In this document: one piece after another, positions 33,943 to 43,015 of the stretch
Layout: each line of letters starts with the position of its first letter
How positions within the stretch are numbered: position 1 is the first letter of the stretch
Assembly: GCF_036208045.1 (NCBI RefSeq)
Contig: NZ_CP121472.1
Coordinates: 2,181,531 to 2,245,530 of the forward strand
Length of the DNA: 64,000 bases
Origin: Thiorhodovibrio winogradskyi
Lineage (GTDB): Bacteria; Pseudomonadota; Gammaproteobacteria; Chromatiales; Chromatiaceae
Reading direction: 5' to 3'
Notes under the pieces: model-generated
The model's database searches: none
The model's input: only the letters and a program-made list of their open reading frames with translations
Told to the model about the DNA's origin: nothing
Position numbers and translations under genes: made by a program

Positions 33943-35787
33943 ATGGACCAGGAACAGCACCAGGCGTCGCAGTTGAAGCAGTTGATCGCTAAAGGCAAGG
34001 ATCAGGGCTTTCTGACTTACTCCGAGGTCAATGACCATCTGCCGGACGGTATCGTCGAGCCTGAGCAGATCGAAGATATCGTTCGCATGATAAACGATAT
34101 GGGTATTACCGTACATGAGACGGCGCCCTCCGAGGTCGACCAACTCAGCGATTCCGCGATCGCTGACGACGAAGCCGCCGAAGCCGCCGCGGCTGCACTC
34201 GCCTCGGTTGACAGCGAATTCGGTCGCACCACGGATCCTGTGCGCATGTACATGCGTGAAATGGGCACGGTTGAGTTGCTTACACGCGAGGGCGAATTAC
34301 GCATTGCCAAGCGTATCGAGGAAGGTCTCAATCAGGTTCTGCAGGCGCTCTCCTTGTACCCAAAAACTGTCGGCATGCTGCTGGAACTTCTCGAGCAGGT
34401 TGAGCGCGAAGAAATCCGCATCACCGATGTTATTACCGGCTTTGACGACGGGAGCGACGAGATCGCCCAGCCCGTCAATAAAGGCGCGGCCAAGGAGGCC
34501 AATGTTGCCGTCGACAGTGCCAGCGCCGATCATGAAGGCAGCGAAGAAGAAGAGGCGGAGGTGGTCGATACCGGTCCCGATCCGGAAGAATTCGCCCAGC
34601 GCGCCAAGGCCTTGCGCGATAACTATGAGCGCCTGATTCTTTGCCTGCATGACTACGGCCGCGATGATGATCGCACCCGATATGCGCGCGAGCGGGTATC
34701 GGAAGAATTCCTCGGTTTCAAGCTTGTTGCTGGTGTTTTCAACGACCTGATCCGCATTCTGCGCCAGACCATTGAACGCATCCGTGCTCAAGAGCGCCAC
34801 ATCATGGGACTTTGCATTGATGGTGCCAGGATGCCGCGCAAGGTCTTTATCGATTCTTTCCCCGATCACGAGACCAACGCTGATTGGCTCGATCAACACC
34901 TGAAATCCGGCGCGAAATACGCCGCAAGGCTCGGCGAGTATGACGAGGAAATCCGTCGTGCTCAGCGCCGCCTGATGGAACTTGAGGAAGAAAACGTCCT
35001 CAGCATCGGTGAGATCAAGGAGATCAATCGCAAAATGTCCATCGGCGAGGCCAAGGCACGGCGCGCCAAGAAAGAAATGGTCGAGGCCAACCTGCGGCTG
35101 GTCATCTCTATTGCAAAGAAATACACCAACCGCGGCCTGCAGTTCCTGGATCTGATTCAGGAAGGCAATATCGGCCTAATGAAGGCTGTGGATAAGTTCG
35201 AATACCGCCGCGGCTACAAGTTTTCCACCTATGCCACCTGGTGGATTCGCCAGGCCATTACTCGCTCGATCGCCGATCAAGCACGCACCATCCGTATCCC
35301 AGTGCACATGATTGAGACCATCAACAAGCTCAACCGCATCTCTCGGCAGATGGTGCAGGAAATGGGACGCGAAGCCACTCCGGAGGAACTAGCCGAACGC
35401 ATGGAAATGCCCGAGGACAAAGTGCGCAAGGTGCTCAAGATCGCAAAGGAGCCCATCTCCATGGAAACCCCGATCGGCGACGACGAGGACTCTCATCTCG
35501 GTGACTTCATTGAGGATTCCAGCGTCATCTCTCCGGTCGACTCCGCCACCGCCGAGGGCTTGCGCGAGGCCACCCAGAACATGCTCGCCAGTCTGACCTC
35601 ACGTGAGGCCAAAGTTCTTCGCATGCGCTTCGGGATCGACATGAACACCGACCACACGCTTGAGGAAGTCGGCAAACAATTCGATGTCACCCGCGAGCGT
35701 ATTCGCCAGATTGAAGCCAAGGCATTGCGGAAACTCCGCCACCCAACCCGCTCGGACAAACTGCGTAGCTTCATTGAATCCGACTGA
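33943..35787 (+). CDS. rpoD: RNA polymerase sigma factor RpoD (sigma-70)
   Basis: Primary sigma factor, 614 residues. Region 1.1 is at the N-terminus ([20 protein letters not shown]), region 1.2 at [20 protein letters not shown], region 2 at [20 protein letters not shown] and [20 protein letters not shown], with the -10 recognition helix in [20 protein letters not shown]. Regions 3 and 4 follow ([37 protein letters not shown]). The acidic non-conserved insert ([16 protein letters not shown]) is as in gammaproteobacteria. Last protein gene of the operon. Confidence 0.97.
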   Translation: MDQEQHQASQLKQLIAKGKDQGFLTYSEVNDHLPDGIVEPEQIEDIVRMINDMGITVHETAPSEVDQLSDSAIADDEAAEAAAAALASVDSEFGRTTDPVRMYMREMGTVELLTREGELRIAKRIEEGLNQVLQALSLYPKTVGMLLELLEQVEREEIRITDVITGFDDGSDEIAQPVNKGAAKEANVAVDSASADHEGSEEEEAEVVDTGPDPEEFAQRAKALRDNYERLILCLHDYGRDDDRTRYARERVSEEFLGFKLVAGVFNDLIRILRQTIERIRAQERHIMGLCIDGARMPRKVFIDSFPDHETNADWLDQHLKSGAKYAARLGEYDEEIRRAQRRLMELEEENVLSIGEIKEINRKMSIGEAKARRAKKEMVEANLRLVISIAKKYTNRGLQFLDLIQEGNIGLMKAVDKFEYRRGYKFSTYATWWIRQAITRSIADQARTIRIPVHMIETINKLNRISRQMVQEMGREATPEELAERMEMPEDKVRKVLKIAKEPISMETPIGDDEDSHLGDFIEDSSVISPVDSATAEGLREATQNMLASLTSREAKVLRMRFGIDMNTDHTLEEVGKQFDVTRERIRQIEAKALRKLRHPTRSDKLRSFIESD

Positions 35788-35846
35788 ATCCACAGCGCCA
35801 TCCAATTCGCCCCGGCAACTGGATGGCGTCCACCTCTTACCTCAAA

Positions 35847-35919
35847 GGGCCGTTAGCTCAGCGGTTAGAGCAGGAGACTCATAATCTCTTGGTCCGGGGT
35901 TCAAATCCCTGACGGCCCA
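35847..35919 (+). tRNA. tRNA-Ile(CAU), lysidine-type
   Basis: A 73-base cloverleaf: acceptor GGGCCGT pairs with ACGGCCC, D-arm GCTCAGCGGTTAGAGC, anticodon arm GGAGACTCATAATCTCT with anticodon CAT, T-arm CCGGGGTTCAAATCCCTG. The CTTGGT after the anticodon arm and general resemblance to E. coli ileX favour the minor isoleucine tRNA (CAU modified by TilS) over elongator tRNA-Met. The encoded 3' end after the discriminator A is CTA, not CCA, so CCA must be added by nucleotidyltransferase. Its position after rpoD parallels E. coli ileX. Confidence 0.85.
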
Positions 35920-35962
35920 CTAAATTTTGCGTGGTTACACATTTCGCCTTCCCAGTGATCGG

Positions 35963-36529
35963 TTATTCTGAGTTCCTCCCAGAGTTCCCCCCAGAGTTCC
36001 TTCTAGGTCGCTCCTCGGACGTGTATCCGGGTTCGAAGAGCTGGTCGAACTGGTGCTCGGCCCGGGCTTCAATTGCTTCGCCCATGCGGACCAATTTGAG
36101 CTGATTGCCAATGCGCGCGAGCAATTCCACTTTATGGAAAGGCGAAGCGACATAGTCTGCGGCCCTACATTGAAAACCCCGCAATTTGTCGGCGGGCCTG
36201 CTCATGGTGCTCGGAATGATAAGCGGAATGTCCTCTGTGGCTGGATCCTGCTTCAGCCGTTCGCACAGGTCGATTCCGCTAATGCCGGGAATTGATACGT
36301 TGAACTGAGTGGGGAGGATGGGTAGGGGTTTAGCAATTCCAACTTTAGGTGTTTCATCTGGTGTAGAAGCGGCTTCCAGCCGCTTCATGACACGCCAAGA
36401 TGGCGCGTCTGCTGATAACCGGGCCAACAACTGGGTGCTGGAAAACGAATTTGGAATTGCTGTTGAGGGTTCGCGCAGCGGACATTGACCCTCCGCATCG
36501 GCTATGATGGCCGGCTTTCTGATCTTCAA
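35963..36529 (-). pseudogene. Decayed response-regulator receiver domain, chimeric with a MITE-like repeat
   Basis: The frame keeps the second half of a receiver domain: FNVSIPGISGIDLCERLKQD, PATEDIPLIIPSTMS, KLRGFQCRAADYVASPFHKV. The expected phosphoacceptor Asp before VSIPG is Asn. Everything upstream of this point is not receiver sequence: it is translated from the repeat at 36334-36459 and its flank, so the original N-terminus is gone. The C-terminus runs into a three-unit 12-base repeat (GAGTTCCTCCCA type, 35970-36003). No output domain follows. Most likely a dead fragment. Confidence 0.75.
36334..36459. repeat. MITE-like dispersed repeat, copy 2 (126 bp, best preserved)
   Basis: Bounded by inverted termini AGCAATTCCAA and TTGGAATTGCT. 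Inside are two nested hairpins: GAAGCGGCT-TCC-AGCCGCTTC and GACACGCCA-AGA-TGGCGCGTC (one mismatch). The right part (GCTGATAACCGGGCCAACAA, then TGCTGGAAAACGA) matches the copies at 9215 and 54439. No coding sequence of its own. It replaced the N-terminal half of a response-regulator gene. The small size, terminal inverted repeats and dispersal suggest a miniature inverted-repeat element moved by a transposase in trans. Confidence 0.75.
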
Positions 36530-36549
36530 CCAGCAATAGAATCAGCGCC

Positions 36550-37641
36550 ATGGGTTTCAAATGCGGCATCGTTGGCCTGCCAAATGTGGGCAAGTCGACG
36601 CTTTTCAATGCACTGACCAAATCCGGCATCGCGGCCGAGAATTATCCCTTCTGCACCATCGACCCCAATGTCGGCGTGGTGCCCCTGCCAGACGAGCGCC
36701 TGGATGTGATCGCCGGCATCGTCAAGCCGGCCAAGGTGGTGCCAACCAGTATGCAGTTCGTCGATATCGCCGGGTTGGTGGCCGGCGCCTCCAAAGGCGA
36801 GGGGCTGGGCAATCAGTTTCTCGCCAACATCCGCGAGACTGATGCCATCGCCCATGTGGTGCGCTGCTTCGAGGACGATGACGTGGTGCATGTCTCGGGT
36901 GGTGTCGATCCGCTGCGCGATATGGACATCATCAACACCGAACTGGCCCTGGCTGATATGGACTCGGTCGAAAAGGCACTCGACCGGGCGACGCGAACAG
37001 CTAAGACCGGCGACAAAGCAGCCGCCGCGCGCCGCGATCTGCTCGAGCGAGTGGTGGCGCATCTCAACGCGGGGTTGCCGGTGCGCACCCTGGGGTTGGA
37101 CGCGGACGCGCGCGCGGCCCTGCGCGACCTCTTCCTGCTCACCGCCAAGCCGGTGCTCTACATTGCTAACGTGGCCGAGGATGGGTTCGACAACAACCCG
37201 CTGCTTGATCGCCTGGCGGCGCAGGCCGCGAGCGAAGGCGCCGAGACGGTCGCTGTCTGCGCCGCGATCGAGGCCGAGATGGTTGAGCTTGATGCCGACA
37301 GCCGCGCCGAGTTCCTGGCCGATCTCGGCTTGAAAGAACCCGGTCTGAACCGAGTGGTGCGCGCCGGCTACCGACTGCTGGGACTGGAGACCTACTTTAC
37401 CGCTGGCCCCAAGGAGGCACGCGCCTGGACGATCCCGCATGGCGCCACCGCCCCGCAAGCCGCCGGCGTCATACACAGCGACTTCGAGCGCGGCTTCATC
37501 CGCGCCGAGGTCATCGCCTACGAGGATTTCGTCAAGTACAAAGGCGAGCAGGGCGCCAAGGATGCGGGCCGGCTGCGCTCCGAGGGCAAGGAGTACATCG
37601 TGAAGGATGGCGATGTGGTGCATTTCCGCTTCAACGTCTGA
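36550..37641 (+). CDS. ychF: Redox-regulated ribosome-binding ATPase YchF
   Basis: Obg-family nucleotidase that prefers ATP and binds ribosomes; 363 residues. The P-loop GLPNVGKS is at residues 9-16, with [17 protein letters not shown], the G3 motif [20 protein letters not shown] and [18 protein letters not shown]-like C-terminal domain ends in [17 protein letters not shown]. The start at 36550 matches the family ([11 protein letters not shown]). Housekeeping gene next to the tRNA and pseudogene region. Confidence 0.97.
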   Translation: MGFKCGIVGLPNVGKSTLFNALTKSGIAAENYPFCTIDPNVGVVPLPDERLDVIAGIVKPAKVVPTSMQFVDIAGLVAGASKGEGLGNQFLANIRETDAIAHVVRCFEDDDVVHVSGGVDPLRDMDIINTELALADMDSVEKALDRATRTAKTGDKAAAARRDLLERVVAHLNAGLPVRTLGLDADARAALRDLFLLTAKPVLYIANVAEDGFDNNPLLDRLAAQAASEGAETVAVCAAIEAEMVELDADSRAEFLADLGLKEPGLNRVVRAGYRLLGLETYFTAGPKEARAWTIPHGATAPQAAGVIHSDFERGFIRAEVIAYEDFVKYKGEQGAKDAGRLRSEGKEYIVKDGDVVHFRFNV

Positions 37642-37652
37642 GTTTTCGCCCT

Positions 37653-37690
37653 TGACCACTGATCACTCTGATCACTGACCACTGGCCACT
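37653..37690. repeat. Degenerate CACTGATCACT/CACTGACCACT tandem repeat
   Basis: The short gap before the restriction-modification gene consists of imperfect 7-12 base units built on CACTGaTCACTG and CACTGaCCACTG. No terminator or promoter can be seen clearly in it; it may reflect slippage or insertion scars. Confidence 0.6.
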
Positions 37691-37696
37691 GCCCCC

Positions 37697-40474
37697 ATGC
37701 GCCTGACCTGGACCGAAATTCGCACCCGCGCCGCCGCCTTCGCGCGTGACTGGGCCGGGCAGGGCTATGAGAAGGGCCAGACCCAGCTTTTCTATCGCGA
37801 TCTGTTCGATGTGTTCGGCGTGCCGGTGCGGCGGGTGGCGAGCTTCGAGGAGCCGGTGCGCAAGCTCGGCCAGAAGCGCGGCTACATTGATCTGTTCTGG
37901 AAAGGTGTACTGCTGGTTGAGCAAAAAAGCCTGGGGCGGGATCTCACACCCGCCAAGGAGCAGGCATTCAGCTACTTTCCCGGTCTGAAGGATGTCGAGC
38001 TGCCGCGCTACCTGCTGCTAAGCGACTTCCAGAGTTTCGAGCTGTACGATCTGGAAGAAGACGAGCAGGCCAGCTTCACCCTGGCCGAGCTGCCCGAGCA
38101 TGTCGAGAAGCTCGGCTTTATCCTGGGCGTGCAAAAGCGCCGCTTCAAGGATCAGGATCCGGTCAATATCCTCGCCTCCGAGCTGCTCGGGCGACTGCAC
38201 GATGCACTCAAGGCGGGAGGCTACCTTGGCCATGATCTGGAATTGTTTTTGGTGCGGCTGGTGTTCTGTCTGTTCGCCGACGATACCGGCATTTTCGAGC
38301 CACGCGACAGCTTTCAGGATTGCATTGAGCAGCGAACCCGCGAAGACGGCAGCGACATAGGCGTGTTGATCAGCAGCCTGTTTCAGCTGCTCAACACCCC
38401 GCCCGAGCAGCGCGCGCCCTATCTGGATGCCGATCTGGCGCGCTTTCCCTACGTTAATGGCGAGCTGTTTCGTGAACCCGTCCTGATTCCCTTTTTCAAT
38501 GCCGCCATGCGCCAACGGCTGCTCGAGGCCTGCGCCTTCGACTGGTCGAAAATCTCACCGGCCATTTTCGGCTCCCTGTTTCAGTCGGTGATGGACAGGG
38601 ACGAACGCCGGCGCCAGGGCGCGCACTACACCACCGAGCAAAATATTCTCAAGGTCATAGCGCCGCTGTTTCTCGACGATCTGCGCGCCGAGCTTGACGC
38701 ACTCAAGGCGCGTCGGGATACCCACAGGCGCAAGCTGCTGCAGGCATTCCAGCGCCGGCTGGGTGAGATGACCTTTTTCGACCCTGCCTGCGGCTGCGGA
38801 AACTTTTTGATTATCACCTATCGCGAACTGCGGCTGTTGGAGATCGAAGTGATCCGCGAGCTGCGTGCCGACAGCCTCGCCAGCGGTCAGCAGGAGCTGG
38901 ATGCCGCCGAGCTGTCCCTGCTCGATGTCGATCAGTTCCACGGCATCGAGATTTTGGAGTTCCCGGCGCGCATCGCCGAGACGGCGCTCTGGATGATGGA
39001 TCACATCATGAACACCAGGCTCAGCCTGGAATTCGGCCAGAGCTATGTGCGCATCCCGCTGCGCGCCGCCCCGCGGATTCTCAATGCCGATGCACTCGAA
39101 ATGGACTGGGCCGAGTTCCTGCCGCCCGCGCGTTGCCATATTCTGCTCGGCAATCCGCCCTTTGTTGGCGCCAAATACCAGAGCGCCGTGCAGCGCGCCC
39201 AGGTCAGGCGCATCGCCGCCTTGGGGCAGTCCGGCGGCACGCTGGATTATGTGAGCGCCTGGTTTCTCACCGCCGCTGAGTATCTGCAGGCTGTTCCGCC
39301 ACGCAACCGCCCGCGCATCGGCCCGCGCATCGGATTCGTGGCGACCAATTCGGTGATTCAGGGTGAACAGGTTGCCCAACTCTGGCCCCGGCTGTTCGCG
39401 CGCGGGCTGGAGATCGCCTTTGCCCATCGCACCTTTGCCTGGGGCTCGGACGCGCGCGGCAAGGCCCATGTGCATGTGGTGATCCTCGGGCTCACGCGCA
39501 GCAATGAGGCGCCCGTGCGCAAACGGCTGTTCGACTATCCAGACATCAAAGGGGAGCCGCATGAAAGCGCGCTCAAGGCGCTGTCGCCTTATCTGTCCGA
39601 CGCCGGCAGCCTCAAAGACCCCCATCTGGTGGTGCGCGAGACACCCGCGCCCATCAACGGCCTGCCGAAGCTGATCATTGGCTCCAAACCCATCGACGGC
39701 GGGCATTACATCCTGAGCGCCGCCGAGCGCGCCGAACTGCTGGCCGCCGAGCCCGAGGCCGAGCCCCTGTTGCGACCCTACATCGGCAGCCAGGAGTTCC
39801 TCAACGGAGGTGAGCGTTGGATTCTGGCCCTGCAACGGGTCGAGCCGGCGCTGCTCAAGCGCCTGCCCAGGGTGCGCGAGCGCGTCGCCGCCGTGCGCGC
39901 CTTTCGCCAGCAAAGCAAGAGCAAGCCGACGCAACAACTCGCCGAGACGCCGCTGCTTTATCATGTGAATGTCATCCCCACCACGCCCTTTCTGGTCATC
40001 CCGGAAGTCAGCTCCGAGCGGCGCGACTATGTCCCCATCGGCTGGTTGGAGCCGCCGGTCATCCCAAGCAATCTGGTGCGCATTCTCGAAGGCGCGACCC
40101 TGCCGCTGTTCGCGCTTCTGACCTCGGCCATGCACATGAGCTGGCTGCGCCGCATCGGCGGGCGACTGGAAAGTCGTTACCGCTATTCCATCGGCATGGT
40201 GTACAACACCTTCCCGTTGCCCCAGGTCGGTCAGGACAGCCTGGTGAAACTCGAGCCCCTGGCGCGGGCGGTGCTGGATGCGCGCGACGAGTATCCCACC
40301 GCCACGCTGGCCGATCTTTATGACAGCATCGGCATGCCCACAAGGCTGCGCCGCGCGCATCAAGCGCTCGACCGCGCGGTCGACCTGCTTTATCGCAGCG
40401 GCGGTTTCGCCAGCGAGCGCGAGCGGGTGGAGCATTTGCTGGGACGCTACGAGGAGATGCTGCATGGCGGCTGA
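37697..40474 (+). CDS. MmeI-family (type IIL) single-chain restriction-modification enzyme
   Basis: A 925-residue fusion of nuclease, methyltransferase and specificity parts. The N-terminal nuclease motif D-X9-E-X-K is seen at Asp65, Glu75 and Lys77 (YIDLFWKGVLLVEQKS), with the same spacing as MmeI. The adenine-methyltransferase motif I is FFDPACGCGNFLI near residue 360 and the catalytic NPPF near residue 484 (LLGNPPFVGAKYQ). The C-terminal recognition region ends with the family pattern MHMSWLRRIGGRLESRYRYS and YNTFPLPQ. Type IIL enzymes methylate one strand and cut at a distance using one polypeptide, so no separate endonuclease gene is needed. All key residues are intact, so it is probably active; its target sequence cannot be read from the window. 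Confidence 0.88.
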   Translation: MRLTWTEIRTRAAAFARDWAGQGYEKGQTQLFYRDLFDVFGVPVRRVASFEEPVRKLGQKRGYIDLFWKGVLLVEQKSLGRDLTPAKEQAFSYFPGLKDVELPRYLLLSDFQSFELYDLEEDEQASFTLAELPEHVEKLGFILGVQKRRFKDQDPVNILASELLGRLHDALKAGGYLGHDLELFLVRLVFCLFADDTGIFEPRDSFQDCIEQRTREDGSDIGVLISSLFQLLNTPPEQRAPYLDADLARFPYVNGELFREPVLIPFFNAAMRQRLLEACAFDWSKISPAIFGSLFQSVMDRDERRRQGAHYTTEQNILKVIAPLFLDDLRAELDALKARRDTHRRKLLQAFQRRLGEMTFFDPACGCGNFLIITYRELRLLEIEVIRELRADSLASGQQELDAAELSLLDVDQFHGIEILEFPARIAETALWMMDHIMNTRLSLEFGQSYVRIPLRAAPRILNADALEMDWAEFLPPARCHILLGNPPFVGAKYQSAVQRAQVRRIAALGQSGGTLDYVSAWFLTAAEYLQAVPPRNRPRIGPRIGFVATNSVIQGEQVAQLWPRLFARGLEIAFAHRTFAWGSDARGKAHVHVVILGLTRSNEAPVRKRLFDYPDIKGEPHESALKALSPYLSDAGSLKDPHLVVRETPAPINGLPKLIIGSKPIDGGHYILSAAERAELLAAEPEAEPLLRPYIGSQEFLNGGERWILALQRVEPALLKRLPRVRERVAAVRAFRQQSKSKPTQQLAETPLLYHVNVIPTTPFLVIPEVSSERRDYVPIGWLEPPVIPSNLVRILEGATLPLFALLTSAMHMSWLRRIGGRLESRYRYSIGMVYNTFPLPQVGQDSLVKLEPLARAVLDARDEYPTATLADLYDSIGMPTRLRRAHQALDRAVDLLYRSGGFASERERVEHLLGRYEEMLHGG

Positions 40475-41396
40475 GATCATGATCGGGACCAAAGACCACG
40501 ACCGCTCCTTTGGAGGGGCGAATCTGTTCGCCGCGGCGTTGCAGTGGCGCCCGGGCCGTTGCGGAAAACCACGCGCGCGCCAGTCGCGCGGCTGGCCCTG
40601 GCTGGCGCGCCCTCTGTCCTGGCTGCTGCCCGCTCTGATGCTGACCACCACGACAGCACCCGCGTCGGACTGGCAGCCCCTGGAGCCGCGACCAGAGTTA
40701 CTGGCCAAAGCGGACTTGGCCTACGCCGAAGCATCGGCCCAGCGGCAATCTGACGGCCAGCGCATCGGCGTCCATTTGGCTTTCTTTCATTCCCGCGCCT
40801 TCCGGCTCGCGGTGGTCGATCTTGCGTCCATCGACTCCAACCCGAAAAAACGCATCGATGCGGTGTTTCGTGGCGCTGGAATCCCAGCCGGGATCAATGG
40901 CGGGTTTTTTCACCCAAACGGCCGTCCGCTGGGCCTGGTGGTCGCCGATGGACAACGCATTAATCGGCTTGAACGGGCAAAGCTGCTGAGCGGCGTGCTC
41001 TACGCTGATGCTGACGGTAACTATCTGCGGCGCCATGGGGCTTTTCATGACCATGCCGGTATTGACGCCCTCTTGCAGACCGGCCCCTATCTGGTCGAAT
41101 ATGGCCGCGCCGTGCGAGGGCTGAGAACCGCGCCGGTCGCGCGCCGCAGCTTCGCCGCGACCGACTGGCGCGGTCACTGGGTGCTGGGCGCGACGCGCAA
41201 CCCAATCAGCCTGGCCGATCTGTCCGATTGCCTGGCCAGTCTGGGCTGTCTGACCGACTGGCCGGTGGAGCGTGCGATTAACCTCGACGGCGGTTCTTCA
41301 ACGGGATTTTTCTTCGAGCGCGGTTCGGGCCAGGGTGCTGTCGTGGTGCATCCCCTCAAGCCCGTGCGCAACCTCTTGGGGATATGCCCCCGCTGA
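40464..41396 (+). CDS. Secreted phosphodiester-glycosidase-like (NAGPA/DUF2233) protein
   Basis: A 310-residue protein with an N-terminal hydrophobic segment (ARPLSWLLPALMLTTTTAPA) acting as signal peptide or anchor after a long basic leader. The NAGPA-like domain shows INGGFFHPNGRPLGLVVADG, then LLQTGPYLVEYGRAVRGL, RRSFAATDWRGHWVLGATRN and the terminal INLDGGSSTGFFFE, all typical of this family. Relatives remove N-acetylglucosamine from phosphodiesters; bacterial roles are mostly unknown. It overlaps the end of the restriction gene by 11 bases; the start could also be the ATG at 40479. Confidence 0.85.
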   Translation: MAAEIMIGTKDHDRSFGGANLFAAALQWRPGRCGKPRARQSRGWPWLARPLSWLLPALMLTTTTAPASDWQPLEPRPELLAKADLAYAEASAQRQSDGQRIGVHLAFFHSRAFRLAVVDLASIDSNPKKRIDAVFRGAGIPAGINGGFFHPNGRPLGLVVADGQRINRLERAKLLSGVLYADADGNYLRRHGAFHDHAGIDALLQTGPYLVEYGRAVRGLRTAPVARRSFAATDWRGHWVLGATRNPISLADLSDCLASLGCLTDWPVERAINLDGGSSTGFFFERGSGQGAVVVHPLKPVRNLLGICPR

Positions 41397-41546
41397 GGCG
41401 TGCGCCTGGTTGGCAGCCTTTCGTGCTGCAATCGGTCCCTGATCCAGAGGCGGGTATATTGACAGTGCGACTGTATCATTCCGCTAATGTGGCGAATGAT
41501 TGGCTCATTGCAAAAATCTGCGAGAAGCTGAATGAAACCGAGATGG

Positions 41547-41983
41547 TTATTTCCCGCACCAATCTGCGTCTGGTGCTGAAATTAGGCTCAGCGTAAATTT
41601 CTGGAGATCAGCTTGCCTGGTGTTGGAGCGATCCGTCATCGTGCAGGCGACTACCAGCAATTTGTCTTTGGGCAGTTCGACGAGCCGATCCGGCAGTTCA
41701 TTGAGCGGAATATAGGTACCTATGCCCTCCTGCCAGGCGGCGTGTTCCTCGGGTAAGCGGATATAGTCACTTGCGCCTGGCCGCTGGCTTGGAGTTCCAT
41801 CAGCTCCGGCAATTGGATTTTCATCGCCTGGCGTTCCACATAATCGAAGCCGCGCGGATCGTTGGCAAAGGCGATGTCGGTCATGGCTGGGGTGACATCG
41901 TGTCCGGTTGAGTGGGTGTTCCAGCCGTTATCGGCAGCGGCCCCGGCTTCCTGGCGGGCAAGCGTTTCGCACTGAACGCTCAT
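41547..41983 (-). pseudogene. Frameshifted rhodanese-domain gene of the arsenic island
   Basis: The first frame, from the ATG at 41983, reads MTDIAFANDPRGFDYVERQA then IQLPELMELQASGQ and runs out at 41720. A second frame over the following bases continues naturally as RLPEEHAAWQEGIGTYIPLN, ELPDRLVELPKDKLLVVACT and MTDRSNT, a rhodanese fold with the loop Cys (CTMTDRS). The frame change is near 41775-41800. The end is also truncated and runs into unrelated sequence. Its ATG overlaps the thioredoxin-like stop by 4 bases, so it was once translationally coupled to it. A plus-strand frame at 41384-41596 crosses the end but I cannot name it. Confidence 0.75.
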
Positions 41984-42228
41984 GCACCTGCCTCGTTCTT
42001 GAACCAGCCGCGCACCAGATCCGGCCCCGGCACACTGCCGGAGTGCACCACCTGGCCGTCGATCACCACGCCGGGGGTGGACATGACGCCGAAGCCCATG
42101 ATCGCGGCGATGTCGGTGACCTTGATCAAATCAATGGCCACCCCGGCCTGCTCGGCAGCGCTGGCGATGGCCTGCGCGGTGATCTCGCAGTTGCGGCAGC
42201 CGGAACCTAAAACTTTGATTTCTTTCAT
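41980..42228 (-). CDS. Thioredoxin-like redox-active disulfide protein of the arsenic island
   Basis: An 82-residue small thioredoxin-fold protein, MKEIKVLGSGCRNCEITAQA, with CxxC at residues 11-14 and the cis-Pro loop VMSTPGVVIDGQVV. This family (redox-active disulfide protein 2) commonly accompanies COG0701 permeases and ArsR regulators. It could reduce the arsenate reductase or deliver metalloid to the permease; both are inferences. Divergent from arsR and followed by the broken rhodanese gene. Confidence 0.88.
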   Translation of the reverse strand: MKEIKVLGSGCRNCEITAQAIASAAEQAGVAIDLIKVTDIAAIMGFGVMSTPGVVIDGQVVHSGSVPGPDLVRGWFKNEAGA

Positions 42229-42287
42229 GGCACAAGATCCGTGTTGGGTGAATGGACGCCGGGGGGGAGGGGGGGCAGTGCGGCTCT

Positions 42288-42310
42288 CAAAATACGGAAT
42301 ACGTTATATT
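42288..42310. promoter_or_regulatory. Putative ArsR operator 1 (between trx-like gene and arsR)
   Basis: On the minus strand this reads AATATAACGTATTCCGTATTTT, sharing AATATAAC and the spaced AT-rich right half with the sites at 42937 and 44816. It lies in the only AT-rich part of the divergent intergenic region, 60 bases upstream of the trx-like start and 160 upstream of arsR. Confidence 0.5.
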
Positions 42311-42472
42311 GGATTAAACATATCTATTGAATTGCCCAGCGTCAAGCACGGATTATTACGCTGACCGCGGATATCGGCCAAGTCGTGACGGTTTAAAGCC
42401 GCCCGGCCTTGGTTGACAAGATCATCGCGACGGCGGCACTCTCAATCCCCTCTCACCAACGCTCCACTGTTC

Positions 42473-42862
42473 ATGTCCCATTCAGCCCTCCCGCCCACAT
42501 CCATCGCCGCCACGGCCTTCTTTGCCGCCCTGGCCAACGACACCCGCTTGCGCATGCTGATGTTGCTGTTGCGCGAGGGCGAGCTGTGCGTGTGTGAGTT
42601 GACCGGGGCCATCGGCGTCTCCCAGCCGCACATCTCGCGTCATCTAGCGCAACTGCGCGAGCTGGCGCTGGTCGCCGACCGCCGCGCCGGCACCTGGATT
42701 TACTATCGTATTCACCCCGATCTGCCACCCTGGGCCAAGGCGGTCCTGCGCGAGCTAGTGGCGGGACTCAGAGGAGCAGCACCCTTTGACGATGATCAAA
42801 GGGCACTGGCGGCGCTGGCCAATCGCCCCGGCGCGCCGCGCTGCGAAGCCGCGGTGGACTGA
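42473..42862 (+). CDS. arsR: ArsR-family arsenic-responsive repressor
   Basis: A 129-residue winged-helix repressor. The metal-sensing motif is ELCVCELTGAIGVSQPHISR, with the paired Cys (CVC) of the arsenite-binding ArsR type in helix alpha-3, followed by the recognition helix and HLAQLRELALVADRRAGTWI. The start at 42473 (MSHSALPPTS) is chosen over an upstream frame without homology. It is divergent from the thioredoxin-like gene; the three AT-rich repeated motifs in the island are its likely binding sites. Confidence 0.93.
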   Translation: MSHSALPPTSIAATAFFAALANDTRLRMLMLLLREGELCVCELTGAIGVSQPHISRHLAQLRELALVADRRAGTWIYYRIHPDLPPWAKAVLRELVAGLRGAAPFDDDQRALAALANRPGAPRCEAAVD

Positions 42863-42936
42863 TGCCATGATGGATCGCGCTGATTGGCCATGGCCCGACG
42901 CCGGTCCGGTTGGCGAAGGTGCGGTTGGTGTCATCA

Positions 42937-42959
42937 AAATATAACAAAAGACAGATATT
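42937..42959. promoter_or_regulatory. Putative ArsR operator 2 (upstream of arsC)
   Basis: AAATATAACAAAAGACAGAT followed by ATT. It shares AAATATAAC and the ATAT(T) right half with the sites at 42288 and 44816. It lies in the 153-base gap between arsR and arsC, about 57 bases before the arsC start, which suggests arsC-pstS has its own regulated promoter. Confidence 0.55.
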
Positions 42960-43015
42960 CTGCCGCCCATGACCTGTTGTTTCACTTCAATACTGCTCCA
43001 ACCCGGACAGGTTTC

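Noticed and set aside
38555-40708. 717-codon minus-strand frame opposite the MmeI-family gene
   Set aside because: Shadow frame with no recognisable motif; all conserved nuclease and methyltransferase motifs are on the plus strand.
41384-41596. 70-codon plus-strand frame possibly a transposase tail
   Set aside because: Its end (TNLRLVLKLGSA) has a faint look of an insertion-sequence protein, but there are no inverted ends and no identifiable catalytic motif; it overlaps the rhodanese remnant.
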